From Syntrophorhabdus sp. (GTDB taxonomy: Bacteria > Desulfobacterota > Syntrophorhabdia > Syntrophorhabdales > Syntrophorhabdaceae): DNA of 64,000 bases. The stretch spans positions 18,054 through 82,053 of the forward strand of contig JAAYAK010000210.1 of NCBI GenBank assembly GCA_012719415.1, in the 5' to 3' direction. A program made the position numbers and the translations under genes. Below the pieces are notes generated by a model, which did no database searches, was not told the origin of the DNA, and saw only the letters and a program-made list of their open reading frames with translations. Shown piece by piece: positions 27,750 through 37,024 of the stretch (the stretch's first letter is position 1; every line of letters begins with the position of its first letter).

Positions 27750-28922
27750 ATGGTCAAGCTTACGGTAAGAAAGGAGCGCAGCGGGCCCGTCAGGGGGTTT
27801 CATCCCTGGGTGTTCTCGAAGGCCCTCGCGTCGATACCGGAAGGCCTCGCGTCAGGTGAGCCCGTGGAGCTCCATGACGACTCCGGCGCCTTCCTGGCAT
27901 CCGGCTACTTCAACTCCTACGGACAGATATCGGTGAGGCTCTGGGGACACGAGAAGGATGAATCCGTCGGGACGGCTTTTTTCACCCGCAGGATGGAAAG
28001 GGCGGGCGATATCCGCCGCCGCTACGTGGAGCGCCCCGGCACGAACGCATACCGCGTGGTCAACGGTGAAAGCGATCTCCTTCCGGGACTCATCGTGGAC
28101 AGGTACGGTGAATACCTCGTTGTCCAATTCCACACCCGGGGCATGGAGCGGTGGAAGGCCGAGGTCGTGGAGTCCCTCGTGACGGTGTTCGGACCGAGGG
28201 GTATCTGGGAGCGCTCCGACGTCTCCGTGAGGAGCATCGAGAACCTCGGGACCGTTCGGGGACTTCTCCACGGCTGCGTCCCCGACACCATAGAGATCCT
28301 GGAGAACGGGCTCAGATTCCTCGTCGACGTCAAGGAAGGACAGAAGACGGGGTTCTTTCTCGACCAGCGCGATAAACGCAGCGCCTTCACGAAATACGCG
28401 GAGGACAGGGATGTCCTCAACTGCTTCTCCTACACGGGAGGTTTCACGGTCTACGCCATGGCCGGGGGAGCCCGCCGCGTCGTCAGCGTCGACTCTTCGC
28501 GGCGCGCCCTCGACCTCGCGAAGGAGAACATCGCCCTCAACGGATTCGATACGTCACGGTGCGAATTCGTCTGTGACGACGCGAAGAGGTACCTCAGGGA
28601 ACCGGCCTCGCGTTTCGAGACCATCGTGCTTGATCCACCGGCATTCATAAAGGACCGCAGGAAGAGGCAGGAGGGCCTCGCAGGTTACCGGGCGATCAAC
28701 GAGACGGCCTTAAAGAATCTCTTGCCCGGAGGTATCCTCGTCACATGCTCCTGTTCCGCCCACCTGTCCCTGGGCGATTTCCGCTTCCTTCTGTCCGAGG
28801 TGGGGGCGAAGGCAGGAAGACCGCTCATCTTCCTTGAAGCCCACACCCACGGCATAGACCATCCCCAGCTCGTACCGTTCACGGAGGGGGAGTATCTGAA
28901 ATGTTTCATCCTGAGGGGATGA
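27750..28922 (+). CDS. Class I SAM-dependent rRNA methyltransferase, RlmI/YccW-like
   Basis: 390 residues. An N-terminal PUA domain (RGFHPWVFSKAL... GEPVELHDDSG), a central VNGESDLLPGLIVDRYG block, and a C-terminal Rossmann methyltransferase with VLNCFSYTGGF (SAM site) and the LDPPAF catalytic motif (near 295). RlmI methylates C1962 of 23S rRNA at C5. The paralogue RlmI-type family cannot be separated further by eye. ATG 27750 is chosen because homology begins there; an upstream frame extension is unsupported. Confidence 0.88.
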   Translation: MVKLTVRKERSGPVRGFHPWVFSKALASIPEGLASGEPVELHDDSGAFLASGYFNSYGQISVRLWGHEKDESVGTAFFTRRMERAGDIRRRYVERPGTNAYRVVNGESDLLPGLIVDRYGEYLVVQFHTRGMERWKAEVVESLVTVFGPRGIWERSDVSVRSIENLGTVRGLLHGCVPDTIEILENGLRFLVDVKEGQKTGFFLDQRDKRSAFTKYAEDRDVLNCFSYTGGFTVYAMAGGARRVVSVDSSRRALDLAKENIALNGFDTSRCEFVCDDAKRYLREPASRFETIVLDPPAFIKDRRKRQEGLAGYRAINETALKNLLPGGILVTCSCSAHLSLGDFRFLLSEVGAKAGRPLIFLEAHTHGIDHPQLVPFTEGEYLKCFILRG

Positions 28923-28934
28923 AACATTTCCCGT
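28899..28934 (+). terminator. Terminator overlapping the end of the rRNA methyltransferase gene
   Basis: A perfect 13-bp stem (28899-28911 with 28917-28929) and a 5-nt loop, followed by CCCGTTTT. The upstream arm is coding and the stop codon lies in the second arm. Confidence 0.7.
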
Positions 28935-29022
28935 TTTAAGTGATCAAGTTTTAAGTGTTAAGCCAAGGGCGAAAACAGAAAGGGTTCCATCTTTTACTTA
29001 AAACTTAAAACCTGAAACTTAA
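28934..29022. repeat. Inverted word array, family D (AAGTTTTAAGTG words)
   Basis: Words TTTTAAGTG/AAGTTTTAAG on the left and their inverse ACTTAAAACTTAAAACC on the right, between the convergent methyltransferase and hisF genes. Pairing is imperfect but extensive. Confidence 0.7.
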
Positions 29023-29031
29023 CACCGTCTT

Positions 29032-29796
29032 CTACAAATTCACCGCCACTCCCTTTCCCTTCAGGTACTCCTTCACCTGGCGGACCGTGAAGGTGCGGAA
29101 GTGGAAGACCGATGCGGCGAGCAGAATGTCCGCTCCGCCCCGCACAACACCCTCGTAGAAGTGCTCGAGAGTTCCCGCTCCGCCCGAGGCAATGACGGGC
29201 AGGGTCACCGCGTCCGATATGGCCTTCGTGAACTCGAGGTCATACCCTTTCAGGGTACCGTCGCCGTCCATGCTCGTCGGCAGGATCGTGCCCGCGCCCA
29301 GTTCCTGGCAGCGCTTCGCCCATTCCACCGCGTCCTTGCCGACGGGGGTCGTTCCACCCGCCACGACAAGCTCGAAACCCGAGGGCATCGCCGCGTTGCG
29401 CCTGGCATCGACAGCGATGACGATCTTCCCGCCTCCGAACCTGTCGGCGGCCTCCTTCACGAGGTTCGGGTCCTTCACGGCGGCGCTGTTCATGGACACC
29501 TTGTCAGCCCCGGCAGCAAGCACGAGTTCGATGTCCTGCGTTGTATTGATCCCGCCGCCCACAGTGAGGGGAATGGTGATCACAGACGACACCTCCCTCA
29601 CCCATTCGAGCCGGGTCTTGCGGTTCTCGACGGTGGCCGCGATGTCGAGCATCGCGAGCTCGTCGGCACCCTCCTTCTGGTAATACGCCGCGTTCTCGAC
29701 AGGGTCCCCGGCATCCTTGAGGTCAACAAAGTGGACACCCTTCACGACCCGGCCGTTCTTCATGTCGAGACAGGGCATGATCTTCACGGTATTCAT
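29032..29796 (-). CDS. hisF: Imidazole glycerol phosphate synthase subunit HisF
   Basis: 254 residues, full length. N-terminal IMPCLDMKNGRVVKGVHF (catalytic Asp11-type residue), phosphate-binding GGGI near 82 and VIASGGAG near 225. HisF uses HisH-derived ammonia to make IGP and AICAR in histidine synthesis. The start 29796 has GAGGAG 7 nt upstream. No other his gene is in the window, so it stands alone here. Confidence 0.95.
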   Translation of the reverse strand: MNTVKIMPCLDMKNGRVVKGVHFVDLKDAGDPVENAAYYQKEGADELAMLDIAATVENRKTRLEWVREVSSVITIPLTVGGGINTTQDIELVLAAGADKVSMNSAAVKDPNLVKEAADRFGGGKIVIAVDARRNAAMPSGFELVVAGGTTPVGKDAVEWAKRCQELGAGTILPTSMDGDGTLKGYDLEFTKAISDAVTLPVIASGGAGTLEHFYEGVVRGGADILLAASVFHFRTFTVRQVKEYLKGKGVAVNL

Positions 29797-29856
29797 TGGC
29801 GCGCTCCTCATCTTTTGGCTTTCCGGCCGGGCTTTCCGGCCCTCTGTGTTCGATAA

Positions 29857-29886
29857 TACATATTCGCTTTTTTCGTCCCCTGTCAA
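29857..29886 (-). promoter_or_regulatory. Candidate hisF promoter
   Basis: Minus strand TTGACA (29881-29886), 18-nt spacer, TATGTA (29857-29862). The leader of about 55 nt contains two 12-bp copies of GGCCGGAAAGCC (29817-29828, 29830-29841), of unknown meaning. Confidence 0.45.
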
Positions 29887-29940
29887 GGACCCTTCTTCGG
29901 CAGGGACAGGAAACACCTTGCGAGCCCCTGAAAATTCTTG

Positions 29941-29967
29941 TAAAGTTTACTGACGGGCAACCGATAA
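29941..29967 (+). promoter_or_regulatory. Sigma-28 (FliA) promoter of the chemoreceptor gene
   Basis: TAAAGTTT (29941-29948), 11-nt spacer, ACCGATAA (29960-29967). This matches the FliA consensus TAAAGTTT-N11-GCCGATAA at 15 of 16 positions and lies about 88 bp before the GTG start. Confidence 0.85.
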
Positions 29968-30054
29968 TATCATTAAAGGCATAATCCACATCTTGCGTCG
30001 ATCAGAAGGCCTTGGCACACGTGCGATAAGAAAAGAACCGGGAGGTGCGTTCAC

Positions 30055-31701
30055 GTGAAAATCGCAAAACTGAGGAACCTTGGCATTTTCTACAAGATCA
30101 TGGGCATTTCCGCCGTCGCCATCGTCGTCATCATCCTCTGGAACATCCTCTACCTTCTTCCTCAAATGGAGCGGATCATGCTGAAGGAGAAGCAGAACGC
30201 GGTCAAGGATGTCGTCGACGTGGCGTACAGCATGCTCAACGATTATGACAAGAGAGTAAAGATCAACGATATTGAGCTCGGCATGGCGCAGATGGCGGCC
30301 ATAAAGTCGATCCAGCAGCTTCGCTATCGAGGCGAGAATTACTTCTGGATAAATGACACACAGCCGAAGATGATCGTGAACCCCGTCATGATAGACCTGG
30401 AAGGGCAGGACGTGTCGGGTTTTGAGGACCCCAGGACAAAAAAGAAGATCTTCGTCGAGATGACCGCCGTGGCAAAGCAGAAGCAGGCGGGCTTTTATGA
30501 GTATAACTGGAAGAAGGCGGGGGCGACGTCCTTTTCCACGAAGCAATCCTACATAAAGTATTTCGAACCCTGGGGATGGGTGATAGGTTCGGGCATGTAT
30601 CTCGACGACGTGAATCGGGAGATCACGAAATTCCGCTGGATCATCATCGGCACCACCATTATCCTCGCCCTTCTTGTGTTCGGGCTGAGCTATCTTATCG
30701 CCAGCAGCATACGCAGGAACCTCAACAAGGCGGTTGACGCCAGCAAGTCACTGTCGGAAGGCGATCTCAGCATCGACGTCAGCACCGATGGTTCGGACGA
30801 AACGGGACAGCTCCTGCAATCGATGGAGAACATGATAAGCTCCTTCAACACGATGATCGGAAGCATCAAGTCCTCCGTCGACAACCTCGACACGTCGGTG
30901 GAAACCATAAAGAGCCTCGCGGACAAAACATCGGAGGGAACGCGGACACAGGCCGACCAGGCGAACCAGATATCGGTCTCGGCCGAGGAAATGAGCCAGA
31001 CCATCGTTGATGTCGCAAACAATGCCAGCGGCGTCAAGGACGCCTCGACGAACGCGATGGAAGCCGCAATAACGGGGAAGAAGGTCACTCAGGAAGCCGT
31101 CGCCGAGGTCAACAAGGTCCAGCATTCTTCCACCGAGCTGGCAAACACCATCCAGAAGCTCAACCAGCGCGTCAGCGAGGTGGCAAAGATCATAACCATC
31201 ATAGACGACATAGCCGACCAGACGAACCTCCTGGCGCTCAACGCCGCCATAGAGGCGGCGCGCGCGGGAGAGCACGGACGGGGTTTTGCCGTCGTCGCCG
31301 ACGAGGTGAAAAAGCTTGCCGAAAAAACGATGAACGCGACAAAGGAGATCACGAACCATCTGACCACGGTACAAAAGGAATCGGAGGAAACGACGAGGTC
31401 GATGGAGATCACATCGGCCGAGGTCGAGAGGGTGACGCGGTTCATGCGGGAGGTCGAAGAGTCGCTGGGCAACATCGTCTCTTCATCCGAGCAGGTGCGT
31501 GACCAGATCCTGCAGATCGCCACCGCCGTCGAGCAGCAGTCGGCAAGCTCCGAGGAGATAGCGAGGAATATCACCTCCACGTCCGGCATCGCCAAGGAGA
31601 TCGAGGCGGTATCTGGTCAGGTGATGTTCGAGGTGAACAAACTCGTCGAGATAACACAACTGCTCGGAAACGCTGCGGCCCAGTTCAAAACGAAAGCCTG
31701 A
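30055..31701 (+). CDS. Methyl-accepting chemotaxis protein with sCache sensor domain
   Basis: 548 residues. Membrane helix about 14-36, periplasmic single Cache_2 domain ([15 protein letters not shown], then [15 protein letters not shown]), second helix about 200-222, HAMP, and a cytoplasmic signalling coiled coil with the hairpin tip [19 protein letters not shown] near 390-410. It signals ligand binding to CheA/CheW. GTG at 30055 has GGGAGGT 9 nt upstream. The FliA promoter upstream implies co-regulation with flagella, so the organism is probably motile. Confidence 0.95.
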   Translation: MKIAKLRNLGIFYKIMGISAVAIVVIILWNILYLLPQMERIMLKEKQNAVKDVVDVAYSMLNDYDKRVKINDIELGMAQMAAIKSIQQLRYRGENYFWINDTQPKMIVNPVMIDLEGQDVSGFEDPRTKKKIFVEMTAVAKQKQAGFYEYNWKKAGATSFSTKQSYIKYFEPWGWVIGSGMYLDDVNREITKFRWIIIGTTIILALLVFGLSYLIASSIRRNLNKAVDASKSLSEGDLSIDVSTDGSDETGQLLQSMENMISSFNTMIGSIKSSVDNLDTSVETIKSLADKTSEGTRTQADQANQISVSAEEMSQTIVDVANNASGVKDASTNAMEAAITGKKVTQEAVAEVNKVQHSSTELANTIQKLNQRVSEVAKIITIIDDIADQTNLLALNAAIEAARAGEHGRGFAVVADEVKKLAEKTMNATKEITNHLTTVQKESEETTRSMEITSAEVERVTRFMREVEESLGNIVSSSEQVRDQILQIATAVEQQSASSEEIARNITSTSGIAKEIEAVSGQVMFEVNKLVEITQLLGNAAAQFKTKA

Positions 31702-31755
31702 AAGGCGGCTTCGAGGGGGTAACAGGGTAACGGGGTGAGCCGCTGGAGGGGATAC

Positions 31756-31792
31756 GGGCATACGGGCTTCTTTCCGTGTGCCCCTTCTTTTG
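31756..31792 (+). terminator. Intrinsic terminator after the chemoreceptor gene
   Basis: GGGCATACGG (31756-31765) pairs with CCGTGTGCCC (31774-31783), one G-U pair, 8-nt loop, then CTTCTTTTG. The region before it contains ACGGG-type words (family E). Confidence 0.65.
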
Positions 31793-31794
31793 CC

Positions 31795-32328
31795 TTACAA
31801 AAGCCCTTCCTTCCATTTTTCTATCTGCCGCCTCAAAGCCCGTCGGATATCCGCGGACGCCTCCTTCCATATCGGCCACGCCTCGACATTGGGCTCCACG
31901 CTGTTTCCCCGGATACCTGATGCGGCAAGGTCTTCGGTTATGCGGGAACCGATGGAACTGCGTATCCTTTCGAGTTCCCCGAGGCACTCCCGTTGAATGG
32001 CCAGCAAGTCTCTGCGGGCCTTCTCGTCGACCATGAAACAGATGAACGAGAACAGGGGAGCCATGCCGGCAACATCGTCCCCGGCTTCAAACTCATCGGT
32101 AAGGATGTCGAGGGCCATCTTTCGCTTCTGGATGCTGTCACATTCAAGCGCGTCAAGCTGGGCTTTTGTCTCGTCATCACCGGAAAGGCCCTCACGGTAA
32201 CGCCGGTAGATCGTCATCATCCCGGCGGCAAGTTCTTTGAGGGCGAGAGACCGCTTTTCCCTGTCGTCCATGACAAGGTCCTTCGTCTTCTCCATGGCCA
32301 ATTCAATGGCGCTCTTTATCTCCGCCAT
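31795..32328 (-). CDS. Conserved-looking helical protein of unknown function
   Basis: 177 residues, mostly charged alpha-helix without signal peptide or membrane helix; segments such as DDREKRSLALKELAAGMMTIYRRYRE suggest a soluble helical bundle. ATG 32328 has GGGAGGG 5 nt upstream, and it is spaced 2-3 bp after the cupin gene, so it belongs to the leftward gamma-CA/cupin operon. Not recognised as a known family. Confidence 0.7.
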   Translation of the reverse strand: MAEIKSAIELAMEKTKDLVMDDREKRSLALKELAAGMMTIYRRYREGLSGDDETKAQLDALECDSIQKRKMALDILTDEFEAGDDVAGMAPLFSFICFMVDEKARRDLLAIQRECLGELERIRSSIGSRITEDLAASGIRGNSVEPNVEAWPIWKEASADIRRALRRQIEKWKEGLL

Positions 32329-32330
32329 GA

Positions 32331-32726
32331 TCACCCTCCCAGGTCTATCCTCGAGGCATCGGTGCCATCATAGTATTGGGGGCTGTACTCGACGACAAGG
32401 GAATCCTCGATACCTTCGAACCGGTGGCCGACACGGGTCCCGACACGGACCTTCATGCCCTTTTCAAGGAGGCAGGTCTCTTTCCCGCCGCCGTCAAGGT
32501 CGGCAAAGACGGCCTTGATAGTACCCCGAACGACATAAAAGACCTCTTCTTTGCGCTCGTGATAATGGCCGCCGCGAAACTGTCCCCTGCGCAGCTCGAA
32601 AAAAGCCAGGTGACCGATGTCTTCCCGCCAGGATATCTGCACGAACTCGCCCTTCTCGTCGACCCAGCGCTTCGCTCCGGTGAGTTCCTTATCTTCGGGG
32701 AGGTACTCGATGATCACCCTGTCCAT
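32331..32726 (-). CDS. Single-domain cupin protein
   Basis: 131 residues. Cupin motif 1 is GGHYHERKEEVFYVVRG (His, His, Glu metal ligands) and motif 2 lies in GTRVGHRFEGIEDSLVVEY (His). Similar small cupins occur in sugar-epimerase-like (WxcM) families, but substrate is unknown. ATG 32726 is chosen; a GTG two codons upstream would overlap the previous stop as GTGA and is equally possible. Confidence 0.8.
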   Translation of the reverse strand: MDRVIIEYLPEDKELTGAKRWVDEKGEFVQISWREDIGHLAFFELRRGQFRGGHYHERKEEVFYVVRGTIKAVFADLDGGGKETCLLEKGMKVRVGTRVGHRFEGIEDSLVVEYSPQYYDGTDASRIDLGG

Positions 32727-32728
32727 CG

Positions 32729-33271
32729 TCACGCCCCGCCCGGCTGGTCCCGCAGCGGTCTCATCCCTTTTTCGAGATATTTCTTTGCTAGGTCGATATA
32801 GAGCTGCTTTCCCCTGTCCCAGAATTCCATGTCTTTCGGGGCGATCTTCCTGATCACGCGCATGGGGTTCCCGCCGACGACGACGCCCGCCGCCACCATC
32901 TGCCGCATCCTGATGACGGTCCCCTCGGCAACGATGGTGCCCTCGCCGATCTCGCTCTCTATGCTGACGACCGCTCCCATGCCGATAACGGCCGAATCAC
33001 CTATCTTCGCGGCGTGTATGACGGCTCCGTGGCCGATGGTCACCCTCTCTCCGATGCGGCAGTACCTGCCGGGGGGCGCGTGGACCACGACCCCCTCTTC
33101 CACTGCCGTTCCGCTTCCCACCACGATGGAGCCATAGTCACCCCGGAGAATGGCCCCATGGCCTATGTAGCAGTTGTCACCTATCATAACATCGCCTATC
33201 ACATGGGCGATGTCGCTCACATAGCTGTCCTTGCCGACCGTCGGCCTTCGTCCGTCGTATTCGTAGAGCAT
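32729..33271 (-). CDS. Gamma-class carbonic anhydrase / PaaY-like hexapeptide protein
   Basis: 180 residues of left-handed beta-helix repeats (IGDVMIGDNCYIGHGAILRGD pattern). Metal ligands expected of gamma-CA are present: His in VVVHAPP and the pair in TIGHGAVIHAAKIGD. C-terminal helix GKQLYIDLAKKYLEKG is typical. Could hydrate CO2 or be a related acyl-transferase-like member. First gene of a three-gene leftward operon with the cupin and the helical protein. Confidence 0.88.
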   Translation of the reverse strand: MLYEYDGRRPTVGKDSYVSDIAHVIGDVMIGDNCYIGHGAILRGDYGSIVVGSGTAVEEGVVVHAPPGRYCRIGERVTIGHGAVIHAAKIGDSAVIGMGAVVSIESEIGEGTIVAEGTVIRMRQMVAAGVVVGGNPMRVIRKIAPKDMEFWDRGKQLYIDLAKKYLEKGMRPLRDQPGGA

Positions 33272-33304
33272 GTCCTGTCCTGCCTTCCCTCCATCCCAAA
33301 AAGC

Positions 33305-34135
33305 TCACGTGCCGTCGGGTGTCTTCTTTTCAGGTTCGCCTGCCTTCTTGTCCGGTGTATCCCCTTTCTGCTGCGTAGCGTCCTTCTGCTTGTCCGATGG
33401 TCTCGCCTTCTCGTCGTCCACCTTGAGCGCGGCCTCAATCGCGGGGAAATTCGCGCCGATCACGAGGTCCTTGCCGTTGATGATGAACATCGGGGTGCCG
33501 TTCACCCCGATCTGGCCCCCTATCTGCTTGTGGGCATTGAGCAGGTCCGTTGCCTCCTGCTTCTTGCACACCGTGTACTTCTGCGTGTCCAGCCTGCCTT
33601 TCATCGCCTCCTCGTAGGCCTTTGCCCTGTCGGAGGAGCAGAAGACGTACCTGATCTTGTTCTCGGCATCCCTGTGGGAAGGCAAGGGGAAGAAGAAAAC
33701 GTACCGCGTCAGGTCCTTTCTGGATTCAAGGTATGACGCTGCACGGCGGCAGTAAGGGCAATCGGGATCGGTGAACTCTATGACCGTCTGCTTCCCGTTT
33801 CCTATCCTTATCGCCTTGTCGAGGGGGATCTTCCTGACGTTGGCCACGAGCATCTCCGACTTCCTGTCTTCCGTCAGGTTCCTGCCCCTCCCGTCGATGA
33901 TCTCGCCGACGAAGAGGAGTCCCTTTTCCTCGAAGAAATAGATGATGTCCCCGCCCTTTGAAACCTCATAGAGACCCTTGACGGGTGTCGGGCGCATGGA
34001 ATCGAAGGGTATCTGCGGATAGGCCTTCTTGAATGCCTCTTCGTAAGCTTCGGCACACAGGCCGGCCGTCACGAAAAGCAGGGAAAGGCCGATCCCGATC
34101 ATTGCCATACACGGAAAAAAATGTTTCTTTCTCAC
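33305..34135 (-). CDS. Periplasmic DsbC-like thiol-disulfide protein
   Basis: 276 residues. Signal peptide (hydrophobic IGIGLSLLFVTAGL, cleaved near CAEA). An N-terminal DsbC-like dimerisation region (about 30-110) precedes a thioredoxin domain with TDPDCPYC (C126, C129) and cis-Pro motif NGTPMFIING near 218. The C-terminus carries an added Lys/Asp/Glu/Pro-rich tail of about 35 residues. Expected to isomerise disulfides or reduce cytochrome c thiols in the periplasm. Confidence 0.85.
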   Translation of the reverse strand: MRKKHFFPCMAMIGIGLSLLFVTAGLCAEAYEEAFKKAYPQIPFDSMRPTPVKGLYEVSKGGDIIYFFEEKGLLFVGEIIDGRGRNLTEDRKSEMLVANVRKIPLDKAIRIGNGKQTVIEFTDPDCPYCRRAASYLESRKDLTRYVFFFPLPSHRDAENKIRYVFCSSDRAKAYEEAMKGRLDTQKYTVCKKQEATDLLNAHKQIGGQIGVNGTPMFIINGKDLVIGANFPAIEAALKVDDEKARPSDKQKDATQQKGDTPDKKAGEPEKKTPDGT

Positions 34136-34229
34136 GGTTCCTCCAAGCGGAATTGATCGTCAAATATACCATCCGCGATGGGCAATTTCCATGAATAATT
34201 CGCCCGGCGCCCATGGGGCATGACGGGTC

Positions 34230-34880
34230 CTATCGGTCACCCTCCAGCAACCCCACCACTCCCCGTATATCATCGAAGATGTGGTCGGCCCCGGCATTAA
34301 CGAACTGCGCGCGGGATGTCCTGCCGGTGAGCACCCCCGCCGTAAGGGTCCCGAAGGCCCTGCCCGCTTCTATGTCCGTCGGATGGTCGCCAACAAGGAC
34401 GGCCTCCCCGGGCGGGATCTGAAGGACCTCGAGGGCCAGGCGCACGTGCTCGGGGTTGGGTTTCACGTAGCGCGTGTCATCGCGGGTCACAACCGTGTCG
34501 ACATGGCCGGCGAGATCGGGGAACACGGTCTCGATCACCTCGATGCAGGTCCGTGTGATTATTCCGACCTTCACCCCTTTCGACCTCAATCGAAGAAGTG
34601 TGCCTTTTGCGTATGGATAAAGAGACTTGCCCCGTGCGGCCTCCACTTCGAGAAGACGCAGTTCCTGAAAGGCTCTCTGCCGGAACCGGGGACCTTCTTC
34701 GGCGAGGGCGTCCGCGACGGCATGGATCATCTCGAGGATGTACTGGTCCGCCTGAGAAGCAAGGACGGACTCATCGACGTACTCCCTGGCCGTCTCCTCC
34801 ACCTTCGCCCTGAGAAGGGAAAAATCAAGGGTAAGAGGGGTCAGCGTGCCGTCGAAATCGAATATCGCCGCGCGCATCAT
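34230..34880 (-). CDS. HAD-superfamily phosphatase (PGP/beta-PGM-like)
   Basis: 216 residues. Motif I FDFDGTLTP (D9, D11), motif II VGIITRTC, Lys in KPNPEHV and motif IV VGDHPTDIEAG are intact, with a helical C1 cap. Possible phosphoglycolate or sugar-phosphate phosphatase; by eye the substrate cannot be assigned. It lies 50 bp after the aminotransferase gene and may share its promoter. Confidence 0.82.
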   Translation of the reverse strand: MMRAAIFDFDGTLTPLTLDFSLLRAKVEETAREYVDESVLASQADQYILEMIHAVADALAEEGPRFRQRAFQELRLLEVEAARGKSLYPYAKGTLLRLRSKGVKVGIITRTCIEVIETVFPDLAGHVDTVVTRDDTRYVKPNPEHVRLALEVLQIPPGEAVLVGDHPTDIEAGRAFGTLTAGVLTGRTSRAQFVNAGADHIFDDIRGVVGLLEGDR

Positions 34881-34930
34881 GGATCAGGAGACCCGCCTGT
34901 TCCGGGGGACAGTGATGCAACCTTCATCTG

Positions 34931-36070
34931 CTAGAGGTCTTTGAGACAGTCCGTCGCGGCGGCAACACCCTTCCCCACTGTGAAGGCGTAGCCAAGGTCC
35001 CTGAGTGCGAACTCGATGGCCGCGACGGCCGTTATGACATCGTACTTGTCGGCGTAGCCAAGGGTCGCCAGGCGGAATATCCGCCCCTTCAACCGGTCCT
35101 GTCCGCCGGCGCCGGTGACACCGTACTTCTTCCAGAGGGTCTTGTATATCGCCTGGCCGTCGATGCCTTCCGGTGCGCAGATGGCGGTCACCGCCGGAGA
35201 GGGATTCTTCGAGAATATCTCGAGACCGATCGCGCGAGCTCCTTCCCGGGTCGCCCTGGCGAGCATTTCGCTCCTGCGGTACACATTCTCCAGGCCTTCT
35301 TCCGTGAGGATCCTCAAGGACTCTCTCAGACCCACGATCAGTGAGATGGCGGGAGTGAAGTTTGTCTGGTTCTTTTTCAGGTTGTCCCGTTCCTTCGCCC
35401 AGTTAAAGTAGAACCTCGGCATCCGGGAGGTCTTGTTGAACTCCCAGGCCTTGTCGCTGACCCCGGCGAAGGCCAGTCCAGGCGGGAGCATAAGGGCCTT
35501 CTGGGAACCGCCGATCAGGACGTCGATACCCCACTCATCCATGGGCAGGGGGAAAACCCCCACACCGGTTATCCCGTCGACGACCATGAGCGTGCCCGGG
35601 CACTTCCTGACGATCGCGGCAACCTCCCTGACGGGAAACATGGTCCCCGTGGATGTCTCCGTGGCCTGCATGTAGACCGCCTTCGCATCGGGGTTCTCCT
35701 TGAGGGCCTTTTCCACTGCTCCCGGCTCGAGGACGTCCCCCCAGGGGAGATCGATGTTCACGCATTCCACGCCGTAAGCGCCGCAGATCTCCGTCCAGCG
35801 TTCCCCAAACTTGCCGCTGCGGACCACAACGGCCTTGTCTCCCGGCGAAAGCATATTCGTCACGGCGCCTTCCATCGCACCCGTACCCGATGAACAGAAG
35901 ATGAGCACCTCGTTCCTGGTGCCGAAGAGGTGCCTCAGGTTCTCCCTGACCTCATCCACCACCACTTCGAACATGGGGTTTCGGTGGTGGACCATCGGCT
36001 CCGCCATCTTCAGGAGCACCTCCGGGGGGATCTGCGTCGGGCCCGGAGCGAGCAAGTACCGTTTAAGCAT
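34931..36070 (-). CDS. Class V aminotransferase, serine-pyruvate / alanine-glyoxylate type
   Basis: 379 residues. PGPTQIPPEV at the N-terminus, SSGTGAMEG cofactor-phosphate loop, VDGITGVG with the PLP Asp, and the Schiff-base Lys in GGSQKALMLPPG near 190. Family members transfer amino groups between Ala/Ser and glyoxylate/pyruvate, linking C1/C2 metabolism. ATG 36070 has AAGGAG 7 nt upstream; two earlier starts in the same frame (TTG, ATG) are less well spaced. Confidence 0.9.
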   Translation of the reverse strand: MLKRYLLAPGPTQIPPEVLLKMAEPMVHHRNPMFEVVVDEVRENLRHLFGTRNEVLIFCSSGTGAMEGAVTNMLSPGDKAVVVRSGKFGERWTEICGAYGVECVNIDLPWGDVLEPGAVEKALKENPDAKAVYMQATETSTGTMFPVREVAAIVRKCPGTLMVVDGITGVGVFPLPMDEWGIDVLIGGSQKALMLPPGLAFAGVSDKAWEFNKTSRMPRFYFNWAKERDNLKKNQTNFTPAISLIVGLRESLRILTEEGLENVYRRSEMLARATREGARAIGLEIFSKNPSPAVTAICAPEGIDGQAIYKTLWKKYGVTGAGGQDRLKGRIFRLATLGYADKYDVITAVAAIEFALRDLGYAFTVGKGVAAATDCLKDL

Positions 36071-36138
36071 CATCAATCTCCTTAATTTTAATGCTAGTTT
36101 CTAACAAATTCGTCTCGAAACCGTCAAGCAAAATGATA

Positions 36139-36168
36139 TTACAAAAGGTCGACCGTTTATGCTATATT
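36139..36168 (+). promoter_or_regulatory. Candidate promoter of the iscU-like gene
   Basis: TTACAA (36139-36144), 18-nt spacer, TATATT (36163-36168), about 50 bp before the ATG. Confidence 0.45.
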
Positions 36169-36217
36169 TCACCTATACGATCCGTCCCGCCGTCACGGGG
36201 AACAACAGGAGGTAACG

Positions 36218-36613
36218 ATGACCCAGGGTCCGTACAGCGATACAGTGATGGACCATTTCGAGCATCCCAGGAACATGGGCGAGATAGAGAGGGCCGACGG
36301 CATGGCGCAGGTGGGCAACCCCACATGCGGTGACGTGACGAAGATCTTTCTCAAGATAGAGAACGACCGCATTGTCGATGTCAAGTTCAAGACCTTCGGC
36401 TGCGCGGCCGCGATCGCGTCGAGCAGCATGACGACGGAGCTCATCAAGGGAAAGACGATCGATGAGGCGCTCGCGATCACGAACGAGATCGTCGCGCGGG
36501 AGCTTGGCGGGCTTCCCGAGGCCAAGCTGCACTGTTCGGTCATGGCGGAAGAGGCCCTCAGGGCCGCCATCGAAGACTACAGAAAGAAACAGGGGAAACA
36601 GGGCGATCCATGA
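36218..36613 (+). CDS. IscU/NifU-type iron-sulfur scaffold protein
   Basis: 131 residues. The three scaffold cysteines C37 (NPTCGD), C62 (FGCAAAIASSS) and C106 (KLHCSV) and the conserved Asp39 are present, so it should build a [2Fe-2S] cluster. No iscS/nifS gene is adjacent; the next gene overlaps by 4 bp (ATGA). SD AGGAGG precedes the start. Confidence 0.9.
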   Translation: MTQGPYSDTVMDHFEHPRNMGEIERADGMAQVGNPTCGDVTKIFLKIENDRIVDVKFKTFGCAAAIASSSMTTELIKGKTIDEALAITNEIVARELGGLPEAKLHCSVMAEEALRAAIEDYRKKQGKQGDP

Positions 36614-36993
36614 CGGAATTCCATGTCAGAACATCGAAGAGGATCGAGGCCCTGAACATAACCGACCAGGTCGTGAACGCGGCCAGGGGAAAAACCGGAA
36701 GGGTCCTTCACGTCTATACTCCCCACACAACGTGCGCCGTTACGATAAATGAGGATGCCGATCCCGATGTCATGCGCGACGTTATCGAGGCACTGGACAG
36801 GATGGCACCCGCCGCGCATCCCTACCGGCACAGGGAAGGAAACTCCGATGCCCACATCAAGGCCGTTCTCGTTGGGGCATCGGTGAGCATTCCGCTTTCC
36901 GGGGAGATGCCCGCCCTGGGGACGTGGCAGGGGATCTTTCTCATGGAATTCGATGGACCGCGGGAGCGGAGGGTCCAGGTCACGGTGGCTTGA
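36610..36993 (+). CDS. YjbQ/UPF0047 family protein
   Basis: 127 residues with the family signature HTTCAVTINEDADPDV and the HREGNSDAHIKA and GTWQGIFLMEFDGPR blocks. YjbQ members have been reported to have secondary thiamine-phosphate synthase activity; the natural role is unclear. Overlaps the iscU-like gene by 4 bp. Confidence 0.9.
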   Translation: MTEFHVRTSKRIEALNITDQVVNAARGKTGRVLHVYTPHTTCAVTINEDADPDVMRDVIEALDRMAPAAHPYRHREGNSDAHIKAVLVGASVSIPLSGEMPALGTWQGIFLMEFDGPRERRVQVTVA

Positions 36994-37024
36994 GAAGGCA
37001 CGGCGATCGCCGGAAGAACGATAG

